A stretch of DNA of 21,367 nucleotides from Saccoglossus kowalevskii (Eukaryota; Hemichordata; Enteropneusta; Harrimaniidae): positions 209,436-230,802 of the forward strand of contig NW_003106603.1 in NCBI RefSeq assembly GCF_000003605.2, written 5' to 3'. The translations under genes and the position numbers were made by a program. The notes below the pieces were generated by a model that was not told the origin of the DNA, made no database searches, and saw nothing but the letters and a program-made list of their open reading frames with translations. Of this stretch, positions 1-10,666 are shown piece after piece (within the stretch, counting starts at the first letter, position 1; each line of letters opens with the position of its first letter).

Positions 1-663
1 GGAATGGCCCATGAAAAACTGACCATCCTTGACTATGACCAAGCATCAAAACAGATAATGACCAAACCACCCCCCACCTCGTGTGTCTCCCATAACCATG
101 TTGCTGTATCTGATTAGCAAGATCCACTCGCTATGAACTGACTGAGGTTTCATTGTTATTGTGTTCGAAATTGCACTACTGAAGTGAAGAGTTGCATTTT
201 ATACTGCAACTGTCATATCCAAGTCTTTGCAGTTATCTCATCAGAAATTTGCAGTGATTAAGCATATTGTGGTGTTTAAAATATGTCATAACAAGCAGTC
301 TGTCAGCTAATCTGTATAGTTTTCACAAAAAATGACAAAAGTATTCACTAAACTGAGAGAATTGAAGGCATTGTTCACAGAATCTACATATAAAATATCA
401 AAGCAATTGGGGTAGCCTTTTTCAAGAAGTCAAAAGCAGCATTTACCAAATAAAATGATATAAATATTTACTCAGGCTAAAATCAGAAAATTAAAGGCAT
501 TGTCAATAAATTAACAAATTTGGGAGAGAACCATCCAAAGTAAATTTGTAGTGAGTATGAAACCCATACAGCCAACAGCTTTTGAGAAGAAGTCAAAACC
601 ATGAATAGCCAAGCTCCACTTCGTCAACAGCGGAGCTAAAAATACACAAGCCATGCATGGCAC
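1..663. other. Intergenic, no gene seen
   Basis: AT-rich sequence with stops in all frames. I see no splice-flanked exon, RNA gene or clear inverted repeat here. It ends where the repeat element with AGTCCCCGTT ends begins. Confidence 0.6.
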
Positions 664-1857
664 AGTCCCCGTTAGTTATCAAATTTAAGATATATAGTTT
701 TGTTTATAGTAATATGTCAGGAATATGATTTTTTAACATTAAAATGATTGACATTTGTATCTGATCCTCAAACAAGTACTTGTCTATATTGGGAGATATT
801 GCTCTGGAAAAGCATTCAAAATCAGCCATTTTGAATACATGTATATATATAACATGATGTATAACGAACATATAAAATTTAAATATAATAAGTCAAAGCA
901 TTTAAGAGATATGGATCTAGAAGCCCAATCATTAAAACAAAATTGCCGCCAGTCAGCCATTTTGAATCCAATCTGAAAAATAAAATGACGAGCATCAGGA
1001 ACCCGTAATGTCTAATGTATGTACCAAGTTTGAACGAAATCCACCCATAAATGCTTGATATTTTTTAGCACAAAAATGACCACCATTCGGCCATTTTGAA
1101 TAGGATAGTCAAACCAATATATCTGTTTATCTATGACATGATGTATAATGAATATTTAAAATTTGAAAATATTATCAGTCAAAAAAAGTCGGAGATATGG
1201 GTCTAGAAGCCCATTCATTAAAGCAAAATGGCCACCAGACAGCCTTTTGAATCCGATCTGAAAAATAAATGATGTGCATCAAGAACCATGATGTATAATG
1301 AATATTTAAAATCTGAACAATATCAGTGAAAGCAAGTCAGAGATATGGCACGAGAACCAAATTCATTAATACAAAATGGCCGCTAGTCGGCCATTTTAAA
1401 TCTTATTAGCATCAAGGTCCCATAATGTCTAATGTATATACCAAGTTTGAACAAAATCCATCTGTAAACAGCCAAGAAATGCTTGATTTTTTGGATTTTT
1501 TAGCACAAAAATGGCCGCCATTCGGCCATCTTGAATCATATCGTAAAACAAAATGATGTGCATCAAGGTCCTATAATGTCTAATGTATATACCAAGTTTG
1601 AACAAAATCCATCTGTAAACAGCCAAGAAATGCTTGATTTAGATGATTTTTAGCACAAAAATGGCCACCATCTTGAATGAGATCGTGAAACAAATTGACG
1701 TGCATATGTATAATAGCATGTATGATGTATGTGTGAAGTTTGATTGTGATTGGTCCAGGCATTTCTAAGATACAGTTCCGGATGCACGCACAGACGCACC
1801 GACACACAGAGGTAAAAACATAAGTCCCCGTTTTCGGACTGCGTCCGAACGGGGACT
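664..1857. repeat. Repeat element with inverted ends and seven degenerate internal units
   Basis: The left end is AGTCCCCGTT (664-673) and the right end AACGGGGACT (1848-1857), its exact reverse complement. Between them a CRGCCATYTTGAAT-like motif recurs at about 823, 954, 1088, 1240, 1388, 1523 and 1663, a spacing of 131-152 bases. Two unit types can be told apart. One begins near GATGTATAAtGAA and contains GAGATATGG. The other contains CCAAGTTTGAAC (1024, 1441, 1592) and TTTTTAGCACAAAAATGGCC. The last two units of the second type are nearly identical over much of their length. The tail (about 1735-1857) differs and ends in a hairpin. No flanking target duplication is obvious, so the transposon class is unknown. 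ORFs here are in phase with the repeat and I do not regard them as genes. Confidence 0.75.
1823..1857. repeat. Terminal hairpin of the repeat element
   Basis: AGTCCCCG..TTCGGAC, then TGC, then GTCCGAA..CGGGGACT folds into an almost perfect stem, with two unpaired T residues on the left side. It sits exactly at the right end and is followed by AAT. A 3' hairpin next to CTAA recalls Helitron ends, but the matching inverted end at 664 does not fit that class. Confidence 0.7.
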
Positions 1858-3516
1858 AATAATGCATCCCGCATTTCTCATCTTTAATTCGGCTATGAAC
1901 AGGTTCAATTTGCAAAGGTGGTCAAACTCGCACACCTCACATATCATTCTATCTCTAACAGTTGAATAAAAATGGCAGCAAAAGCATAGTGTAGATATAT
2001 AATTTTAATATAGACATAACATTATTCATTCGGCCACTAACTGTGATGTATGTACAATGCACTTAATAGCTCACATGTTCCCACTAAAGCTATACTTCAT
2101 ACCCTTCCGACATTGACATGTATTTGCAATCCACCACGGTCGCAGTGACACGACAAATTACACGCTAACGGATAGTCCAATTAATTATCTGATTATATTG
2201 CCAGCAGAATTCTAAAATTATTACAGAATTAACTTATAGTTTTTGTCCATTTATACAAATTCAAATCAATCCAGCCAGTCAGTCACGGACATGTGGAAAA
2301 ATAAACAAATCTATGTATAGTATTGCAAGTAGAGCTGGAAAGACGGCATTCTATGTTGATGAAAGAGCAACAAAGACTGCTGAATGGATTTTTCATTTTT
2401 GAAATCTCTTGACATTGTATGTAGTAAAATATAAACAAATGTCTCCAGCAAATTCTAGTTATTATTCATTTAAAGAAAAATTAAATAATGTAAACCAAAC
2501 TAATGTATATAAACAGAAATGAATATTACATAGTTACATAATGGTTTTAAGTTTCTACACTGCATCCTGGATGTCAATGTCACAATTCAGTACATTCATT
2601 GATGCCTCCCGAGGGTACCGGTATTCATAATTATGACCAATAAAAGCCTATCTAGCGTCCACTGAACAATGTGGTCAGTTGTCAAAATATTTAAATAATG
2701 CTTGTAACAATATACATGGATTGTTACATATATAGTATTATCTCCCCTGTAGATATGGTGTTTAGGTACCAGCCTGTTAAAACAATTATAATATAAGGCA
2801 CAAACCAATCTGTTTTAACACAAGAAAGTGGTATCACTACATCCCATGTTATGATTTTGGAGGAGCACCTCCCAGGTTAGTTACAGACATGTCGTATAGA
2901 CCAAATCTACTGCCTCTTTCAATTTTAATATGCACATGACAGTCAAATTCAGTACTTTCCGTGAACAAAGGGAAGAATTATAAAGAGAATTGTATTGAGT
3001 TTTATCTTAATGTATCTGCGGCTCGCATGTTCAAATTGTTCTAATGAAATCACCGTCAATATTTTAACGTTAAATTTAAGTACCTACTAAAAATCAAAAT
3101 ATAAATGTAGGTTGGGATGCAATGACATACATTTAAGGTGAAATGCCGAGTCAGTATTTGTTTAATACATGGAGGTGGCAACGCACATCAAAAGATATAC
3201 AAATAATCAATTATGCTAATTGCAGGAAAACTGAAAGTAATGTGTTCATTACCATATTAATTCTATTACAAGCACATCATGTGAAAGCTAAAGTGTGCTT
3301 TTCATGGAAGTGTACTGACCCAATACTGTCGTCAGTCACATGTGCCTTTTTTACGCAGTTGAGACGGACTGTTGTTTAAAGCATCACTTCTCTCAAAGTG
3401 ATTCATAATGACATAAATGTATTGACTCTATAAGTAGCGCATGTGTATACGTAGTTATATCTATGGTCAAAATAAGTTGTAATGTGGAAATCAAGTATAC
3501 ATTGTCTTCTGTACTT
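1858..3516. other. Intergenic, no gene seen
   Basis: AT-rich sequence. The short open frames (2596-2808 minus, 3143-3379 plus) have no domain, no splice context and no compositional signal. I see no RNA gene or strong repeat. Confidence 0.55.
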
Positions 3517-3868
3517 CTAATAGAGCAAATATGGTATAGATATTGAGCCTTCAAATTTGATTACTAGTAAATCTTAATTGAATATTAAGTATATCTGGTG
3601 AAAATGGTAATGTGCTATTTTGTGATTTATTTAGAGTCTAACTAAAATCCTAACACCACGAGAGACATACTGATTTCAGTATATACCAGTTTACTTGTTC
3701 CTCTCAAAATTGCATACACAAGTATTCTGTAATTAATACAATTTTGTTGAGCAGACAACTATATGACTACATGTAGTACTCCTTGGGGAGGGGGCTTCTC
3801 AAACTATTGGATTGCACAATGTTTGACATGACTACTGTTACTACTTTTCGTTGTATTTGCTCTATTAG
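3517..3868. mobile_element. Possible MITE bounded by a perfect 15-base inverted repeat
   Basis: CTAATAGAGCAAATA (3517-3531) is exactly reverse-complemented as TATTTGCTCTATTAG (3854-3868). The match can be extended outward by a few bases with one mismatch. The 352-base span has no ORF. Size and structure fit a short non-autonomous DNA transposon, but no target duplication is clear, so the call is tentative. Confidence 0.4.
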
Positions 3869-5535
3869 CAGCCAATGCATTCACGTAAATTATAAGAAAT
3901 ATTACTATGGACAAATTAGGTAGTATTTATATAATTCAGTATACAGCAAATGTTATTTTTGGTTTTTATGCGCTTCTAAAAAAGCAAATACAGTATTTGT
4001 TTGTTTTCTTCAAATAAAATCTTACTTTACTAAGTATCTACTGGTCACATTAATTCTAATTAAGATTTGCAGCAAGGATCTTGTACAGATACCAGTGTTT
4101 CCGGTATTCAAACTATTTTTCTGAATTTTTTGAGTTGTGATAAAGAGACCTTGAATTTTGTATCCAATTTAGACACTAATTTTTGCAAGTATGTTAATCT
4201 GACTGGAAAGAATATCTGTGATAAAAATAAGTGATAATGCTGTATGGAGAGGAATTAAACTGACATAGCTTACAGTAATGCTTCATGTAATCTACAGTAG
4301 ACTGTAGTCTCTCAAAAACTATTGTGTTTTCTGTACCTCAGATTTTACTTTCTCAGGAGAGTGATCACTCAACCAAAATCAAAACCCAGAAGAGCTAATT
4401 TTCACCCTGTCAGTATACCCCTGGAAAGTATAACTCATTTGCATAACAATAGAATATGTTAATTATCTCTACTGCATTTATTGTCAGGCTAAGTGGCTTA
4501 TCCATAGATGGGGGTGGCGCTTCATAATGCCCTAGAAAGTCCCAGCAAATCCCATCAATTTCGAAGACATTTTAATAACATAGCACCTCTAATCAGTTGC
4601 ATTACTGTTTTTTAGCTTCCAGGCCAATTTCAAAAGGCAATTTCTGGTATGTATGAGTCACTAGCTATACATGCAAGTATGTTGGATTTTATGCTCTGAT
4701 AATGATATGGGTGTGGTGATTACATGCGTTGCCAAAACATGTCATGTAAAAATTAGAACCGACTGTTCAGAGTGACTTTAATGTACTTGGAGAATAAAGC
4801 TGGTATTTAAAAAAAAAAAGTGTCACACCAAATAACTGGAAATCGCGTCAAGCAATCACTTGCATTGCTGGCATAGAAATATAAGTAAAAATTTAAGCAA
4901 TAAAGATTGTTTTCAGTTATTGTTTATACTCCCTTTTACTTAAAAAAATGTATGGATTTCTTATAGAGAAATCTGATCTATCAACAAGAACAGAGAGTAC
5001 TTCCTCCCACATAAAAAATAATAATTTGCAACTTCATGTTAATTTACCGATGTTAAAAATCTACTAAATATACATAGTACTTTTCACTATGTACAATTGT
5101 GTACAGGCAAACATGATGATATTTGGAATATTAGCCAAAAGAATCAGATCCACGGGAAACAATATTTATGAATTACTGCAATCTGGGATATCTATTTACA
5201 GTCTTAACATATGATATATCAACTATTATTACGCTGCATGTGAGAAAAAAACAAACTCAAGGTAGAGGGGACATTGAATTCACTAACTCCACTAGATCAA
5301 TATAAATATTGCAGTAAAGGGGGTGTGTGTTTTTTAACTCTTTGGGGGTTTAAGTATAATAAAAAGCAGAATATTAAAAATAAAGAAAAAAAATTCTCAA
5401 AAAAGAAATATGATCAATATCTTGTGTAATACAATGTCTGTTTTCTCCCAGGAGTGTGATTATAAGTTGACCACATGTAACCACTATATCATTTACTATG
5501 CACATCTCAAACAAACTTGATATTATGCTGACACA
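3869..5535. other. Intergenic and presumed 3' UTR of the SOCS6-like gene
   Basis: No gene is visible. The part nearest 5535 should be transcribed as the minus-strand 3' UTR of the SOCS6-like gene. It contains an A11-12 run near 4810 and the palindrome CTACAGTAGACTGTAG near 4295. Confidence 0.5.
4477..4482 (-). terminator. Candidate poly(A) signal AATAAA for the SOCS6-like gene
   Basis: Plus-strand TTTATT reads AATAAA on the minus strand, about 1.05 kb past the stop codon. It is the nearest exact AATAAA I found on that strand. Variant hexamers such as CATAAA occur closer, so the real cleavage site is uncertain. Confidence 0.25.
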
Positions 5536-6933
5536 TCAAAAGTGGTTTTCTTCTAAATACCCCTTTATCCTTCTAGGGAGTGGCAGTCGCTGGATATGAT
5601 CCCTACGGATAAATTCACGGATAACAAATCTGCATAGGTATTGCAGGGAGGGGACTTTGGTGAAACGGGACACAGGATTAGTCAGACGGACTGGATAAGA
5701 GCGTACACCGGGCAAACGTTCTCTGGAATAGCAAAAGACACCCGCTCTAGAGTCGTTCATGGAATGCTCAATCAAATCAACAATTGAGTAGTAACCTTCA
5801 GATTCTTGCTGAGGATAGAAGCTAAACAGACCGTTGAAGTGTTCAATTCTGGTGTGCAGCGTTTTCCCATTAGAACGGAAGCTCAAACTCAGCAGATAAC
5901 GGTCATCAGAACTGTCACGTACAAGAAATGATCCATCAGGCATGTTACTGAGTTTTTCTTCAGCTTCATTGCGAGTCAACGGACCCCAGTACCACGGTCT
6001 TTTTGACAATTTGTTCAATTCTCGAGTTAGGCTATTATGTGGTTGATCATTAACTAGATCATATACGGGTGTTGGCATATCTTTCTGTTCGACTTCATAA
6101 GTATCATAAGCCTTATCAATGTAAGCCTGACTGTATTTCTGCATAGTTACTGCTTTAAAAGTTTTACCTGATTTGGGGGGTCGTTTTGGTATAGGTGGTC
6201 CCTTGCGACTCACAGTGTCCTTTCCAGTACAATTTCTGCATTGATCACCTGCAGTGGTGTCCTTGGGTGTGATATGCACTGGGCTGTAATCAATCACAGG
6301 TGCTAGATGTTTAGTTTGAGGAGCATTAGATGGTCTCACAGTATTATGATCAACATTCATATTCTCGTAAAGGTCACTGACATGATCACCGTTAGGAATA
6401 GGTTTGTTTTCTTCAATCGGTGACGTCACTTCTCCTTTTGTCCCAGTAACACCCCCGCCGTTCCCTATATCGTTTTTACCCTCGGTGTGCACTTCTACAT
6501 GCACCTCGAATTTGTCCAAGGCCTCTTCTGAATTAAAGGCACGTAACGGCCCAGTAAATCGTCTATTACGGTCCCGCATACTGCTGTACACGGAGGGTCG
6601 TGGACGTGGTGGTCGATTATAATAATCTAAACCACTGCTGCTAATATTGTTTCCTTGTTTGGGCGACGATTGTATTGTTGTTGGAAAAGCGTCTTCTGAA
6701 GAAGTTGCCGATCCCCTCCTGCCGCGACTTTTCTTGTGTGTCCGAAATCTTTTTTTAACAGTCTGCATGAAGCTCTCCTTCCCCTTTTCGCCATTCATGG
6801 TAGTTTTAGGCCTATCTGGTTCAGCCACTTCTATTGAACTCAGCGATCGCCCAGATTCGTCATTGCTCAAACCAGTCTCGTGGTTCCTTCGATGAAACGT
6901 TATTTTTAAGCCTCTTGCCGAAAACTTCTTCAT
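5536..6933 (-). CDS. SOCS6: SOCS6-like suppressor of cytokine signalling (SH2 + SOCS box)
   Basis: Substrate adaptor of a Cullin-5/Elongin B/C E3 ubiquitin ligase, acting in the cytoplasm on tyrosine-phosphorylated partners; this role is known for the family. 465 residues in one exon, like the vertebrate SOCS6 coding exon. ATG at 6933 is preferred to an upstream TTG because it gives MKKFSARGLK, like the conserved SOCS6 N-terminus. A basic SFMQTVKKRF segment (about 54-63) also matches the family. The linker has a proline-rich GPPIPKRPP (245-253) and tyrosine motifs YENM (189), YEVE (279) and YDLV (291). The SH2 domain starts at WYWGPL (314), with FLVRDS and the phosphotyrosine-binding Arg339. 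The SOCS box has the BC-box SLQYLCRFVI (429-438) and the Cul5-box LPLP (450-453). It resembles SOCS6 more than SOCS7 in the SH2 core and in ending just after the SOCS box. A diverged paralogue lies on the same strand at 18247-19353. Confidence 0.96.
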   Translation of the reverse strand: MKKFSARGLKITFHRRNHETGLSNDESGRSLSSIEVAEPDRPKTTMNGEKGKESFMQTVKKRFRTHKKSRGRRGSATSSEDAFPTTIQSSPKQGNNISSSGLDYYNRPPRPRPSVYSSMRDRNRRFTGPLRAFNSEEALDKFEVHVEVHTEGKNDIGNGGGVTGTKGEVTSPIEENKPIPNGDHVSDLYENMNVDHNTVRPSNAPQTKHLAPVIDYSPVHITPKDTTAGDQCRNCTGKDTVSRKGPPIPKRPPKSGKTFKAVTMQKYSQAYIDKAYDTYEVEQKDMPTPVYDLVNDQPHNSLTRELNKLSKRPWYWGPLTRNEAEEKLSNMPDGSFLVRDSSDDRYLLSLSFRSNGKTLHTRIEHFNGLFSFYPQQESEGYYSIVDLIEHSMNDSRAGVFCYSRERLPGVRSYPVRLTNPVSRFTKVPSLQYLCRFVIREFIRRDHIQRLPLPRRIKGYLEENHF

Positions 6934-8826
6934 CTTCAATCCGTCACAACAATCAGCTAGCCGCCTCTATCATCCTTCACGAGTACAATGACCTCTTTGT
7001 CGGCAAAATAAGCAAGTAAAGTCTAGTTACTTGATACAATTCTACTTCCTGCTAAAATAGTACTGTGTTTAGAACTAAAAATGGTGGCGATCCTGTGAGA
7101 CTGCGCAGATGGGTCGTTAATACAAATATATGCTAGAGGGCGTACTGTCCGTCGACATCTCGCATTCACATTCCAGGATCAGTTCATTGGATTAAAGTTT
7201 GTAGCGTTGTTTCTAGTGACTCCAGAGTAATTCGTGAAGAGAGTAGGAGTCGACATGTTTTTGACTATGCCAGATCCGGTAATTCGATTTTCAGACAACA
7301 AGGAAACTATTCACTTACAATCACCGTGACGTGTATTAAAGTTACGTGCTGTACGAATAATGGAAATACTAGTATATTAAAGAATTTATAAAATAAGTGC
7401 AAAACGGCGCAAGGCGATTTTTCACGTCAAATCTTGCTAGTTAACATCCGTCAAAACCACAACTAATAATGGGCAAGATAATCCGAGTCGTTGTCCGCGA
7501 TCACCATGTTAACGCGATCAATTTGCAGGCCGCATAGTTATTTTAAACAGGCTAAGTTATTATTGCATATGACTGGGAAAAAAGTGAGAACTCCTGGCGG
7601 AAACCCAGGAAAGCCCAATTGAGTCACTGCAGTTTTAATTAAGTTTTGCCCGTACACCGGTAATCGATGAGCCATGCGATGAACACGTATCTTATTTCGA
7701 TTAGATGGCGCCACCGATAATACTACGAATCTGATGTCCTTACATTTTGAGTTGTATTTTATGTTTTTTGTTCGAGAATCCGTGATTTTACCAAACTACT
7801 TCACAAATCAAACATTCATAAACATTTTGTTTTTTGAGCGACTTAGTTTTATTAGGTTTCCATGGTAAACACGTAGCAACATTTCGTTTGATAACATATG
7901 GTGAAAACATTTTTAATGAAATAATGCGTGGATTCCTATGTAAATTGTTTTACAACATGCAATTTCCTACATTTTTTATTGAGAAAAAAATCGTACAGGA
8001 AAATAAAAAAAATGTTGGTATGTGTCCAAATAAATAATTATGTTACACTTGTGAAACAAAAAATGTGACATTTTTCATCTATATTGGACGAATACCCACG
8101 ATCTACATTAAACATGTCCAACGTGTTCTTTTCAATGTCGCGACTTACTCCAAACATACTAGTAGTCCCTCAACAGATTTTTTAATATTTGTACTTTCAA
8201 TGATGTCATAATCATCCTGGGGGTTGCATATTTGCATATGGCCTCACTCTCGTCACAAACTATCGGGAGTACAATAGTGTTTCTTCATTCACAAATATTG
8301 ACAGAAAACCATATATGTGGAACATATATCATTTCATTTTTTGAAAGACAAAGAGAAAAACTGTCAAGACTGTTACGTAATGTGCTCCAGGTCAACATAA
8401 AACATTAATTTGTCATTAAGATACCTAATTTCTAAAATGTAGTTTCAATTGGTGAACATGCGTAGACATGATTGAAATAAGAAACTGCGACAGTTTGACA
8501 ATGCAGCCTTGAAGAAATCTGCTGTCTATGTATCTAAAGTGTATTATTTTGATGGATGTTGCCTCACTAACTTCGCAATTTTATTCTCAGTAGTTTGTGT
8601 AAATTGTGTTCATAGCGAATGACATATCATTTCAGCTTTAGTGACCTTATCCACGACTGATACCAACTCTTAACGTTGATACTTAATCATTAAAGAAATT
8701 GAGAAATAAGTCAAATTGGCCTTCATTTTAGCGAGTTTGTTGGTGTGTTCTTTTATTCAAGGAGGTCATCGATTATATTGAAAAGTTGAATTTTCTTTTC
8801 ATTACTGATGTGTTTTTTTAATCTGT
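6934..8826. other. Upstream region of the SOCS6-like gene, no coding gene seen
   Basis: The first 300 bases should hold the minus-strand 5' UTR and promoter. They include AAAATGGTGGCG (about 7077-7088) and a TGCGCA element near 7102, both common near animal transcription starts. A donor-like GTAAGT on the minus strand near 7313-7318 and an acceptor-like TATTTTAG near 7055 could bound a 5' UTR intron. No conserved ORF is visible. The 67-residue frame at 7834-8037 has no recognisable feature. Confidence 0.45.
7044..7051 (-). promoter_or_regulatory. ETS-like site upstream of the SOCS6-like gene
   Basis: CAGGAAGT on the minus strand, 111 bases upstream of the start codon. One base longer, CAGGAAGTA recurs 112 bases upstream of the paralogue's start. 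It matches the GGAA(G/T) core bound by ETS factors. Function is inferred from this positional conservation. Part of it could instead belong to a 5' UTR splice acceptor (TATTTTAG/CAGGAAG). Confidence 0.4.
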
Positions 8827-8830
8827 TTAA

Positions 8831-9644
8831 AGGAAACATCAATCCAAACAATATAATGACCTCTAAAGAAAAAGCTCCACAAATGTAGGAGAATGCAATT
8901 TAATGTTTTTTTATATCACTTTTCATTCTCCAAATGTTCAATTTTTCATCAGTATTATGTAGTCAGCCATCTTGATTTTCAAGCAAAGGATTATGGGTAA
9001 AGTATGACATCATAGAATCTGTTGTCAGAAATTGAGAAAATGATTTTATCTACAACTTCAAAAGTTTAATTTCAGATTGGTTGAAAGTTTAGAGATTGGT
9101 AGCATACATGTACTGGTGCCATCCATGTTTATAAATAGTTGTTTTTCTACCAAATGCTCAAATTTGCTTATATTGTATTCAATTTACCAATGTGAGTAGC
9201 TTATATAGGTGATATATTACATGTTGACCATAAAAAGGTGACCAAAAAGTGTCATTCTATATTTCACGACTAAAATATCGATTTTTATTTTTTTAAAGTT
9301 TTTAGGAATACCTTCACGTTATGTGTATTTGTAATATTCTAATTTACACTACTATAATTATATACATGAGTAATAAGTACAACGAAAATTTGAACTAATT
9401 CGCATCAGTATTTCTCATGTTATAGATGAAATAATTTTCTCAATTTCTGACAACAGATTCTATGATGTTATACTTTACCCATAATCCTTTGCTTGAGAAT
9501 CAAGATGGCTGACTACATAATAGTGATATAAAGTTGAATATCTAGAGAATGAAAAGTGATATAAAAAAACTGTAAATTGCATTCTCCTACATTTGTGGAG
9601 CTTTTTCTCCAGGGGTCATTATGTTGTTTAGGTTGATGTTTCCT
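8831..9644. mobile_element. Fold-back MITE with 220-base arms and TTAA flanks
   Basis: The arms 8831-9050 and 9425-9644 are inverted copies of equal length, about 91% identical by my hand count, around a 374-base non-coding spacer. The ends are AGGAAACATCAA and TTGATGTTTCCT. TTAA flanks both sides (8827-8830 and 9645-9648), the target of piggyBac-type transposases. A TA duplication with longer ends (AAAGGAAAC) would read the same way, so a Tc1/mariner origin is also possible. No transposase ORF is present, so it must have been moved by another element. Confidence 0.85.
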
Positions 9645-9648
9645 TTAA

Positions 9649-10044
9649 TGTCGTTGCAAATCATGGTCTTAAATTCGCTGTTGTTCATAGCGTATCACTT
9701 ATTTTTATGTGTCTATTTTTGGTATTGTTCTTTCATTCATTATGTAGATTTCACTTAGTTTAAAAGCTTTCTAGTCTAAAAAATATAGATGGAAAATTGT
9801 ATTTATGAACAAATTTGCTGTCATGGCTTTCTAAAATGATTTTGAAAAGCAATATTTAATCAAGTTAACAATGCACAAAATAGAATACACAAGTGTTTTA
9901 GCTTAACATTTTTCAAAACTATTGTCACTGTTTCTTGTTATTTTATTTTATTTGTGTCTGTTTTTAGAATGTTTGCTGGCTTAACGGTGGCCATTACAGT
10001 TTCATGAATGGCGAATAGATTACTTATTGATATAGATGGTCATA
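9649..10044. other. Intergenic between two MITEs, nothing seen
   Basis: AT-rich sequence with no ORF, splice-flanked exon or repeat that I can support. Confidence 0.5.
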
Positions 10045-10280
10045 TAGACCATTTTCACGGAAGTCGAGGATACAGCGTTTCGCATGCGCGCGCATACCGT
10101 TTTGGAGTGTAACGTTAACTTGCGCGCGTGACATTGTACTTCTGGGTGTACCAATCAACGTCACAGTAATAAAATTCTATTCTATTGACTATCAGCAAAC
10201 TTACATGTTTGTATTTTCCTCCATGACAATGTAGGAGTATTTTTGCACCCCAGTCTTGCTACTTCCGGGAAAGTGGTCTA
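10045..10280. mobile_element. Short MITE with 20-base inverted ends, possible TA target
   Basis: TAGACCATTTTCACGGAAGT (10045-10064) pairs with ACTTCCGGGAAAGTGGTCTA (10261-10280), 18 of 20 positions by hand count. Both ends include TA, consistent with a TA target duplication as in Tc1/mariner-derived elements. The left interior is GC-rich (CGCATGCGCGCGCAT near 10082), unlike its surroundings. No ORF. Confidence 0.6.
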
Positions 10281-10498
10281 TGTGGGACATTTTTTAAAAA
10301 CCAAAAGATTTCAGTAAGGGCGCCACCAATTTCTACAGCTTTTCACACACCAGACGTTATCGTTTCACTGTGCTGCGTATTCGTCTACGTTGTACATTTC
10401 GGTGATATGTGGGTGATATGCGCGGATAATAACAGACAGGATTCTAGATTTTCAATATTTCCTTCTGTTTTTTTCAATTTTGTAGTAGGCCGTAGTTT

Positions 10499-10666
10499 AT
10501 GAATTCTGATACTGCTTCGGTTGGTGAAGCGCACCCACTAGACTGGCTGATCCAGGGCCACCCGAAGAGAAAATTGTTGAGACATCGTTTTTATGACGCC
10601 CTATATCACGTGTTTTGGGTTGGTTTGAAAAAAGTTAAAGTGTCAAATTATTTCTCGCAAAAATAA
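10499..10666 (+). CDS. Unrecognised 55-residue ORF or exon
   Basis: The ATG at 10499 opens a frame beginning MNSDTASVGEAHPLDW and ending in a lysine- and aromatic-rich stretch before TAA at 10664-10666. It follows a strong pyrimidine tract ending in TTTTGTAG/TAG (about 10460-10487), which would serve as a 3' splice site. An in-frame TAG lies two codons before the ATG. The first 25 codons have a more coding-like composition than the flanking DNA. I recognise no domain and saw no convincing downstream exon. It could be chance or a transposon remnant. Confidence 0.2.
   Translation: MNSDTASVGEAHPLDWLIQGHPKRKLLRHRFYDALYHVFWVGLKKVKVSNYFSQK

Noticed and set aside
1429-1947. Several overlapping minus-strand frames of 60-75 codons
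   Set aside because: They repeat the same peptide (CLQMDFVQTWYIH) because they run through the repeat units. No independent sign of coding.
6936-6939. Upstream TTG start for the SOCS6-like gene
   Set aside because: Animal genes start at ATG, and the ATG at 6933 gives the conserved MKKxS family N-terminus.
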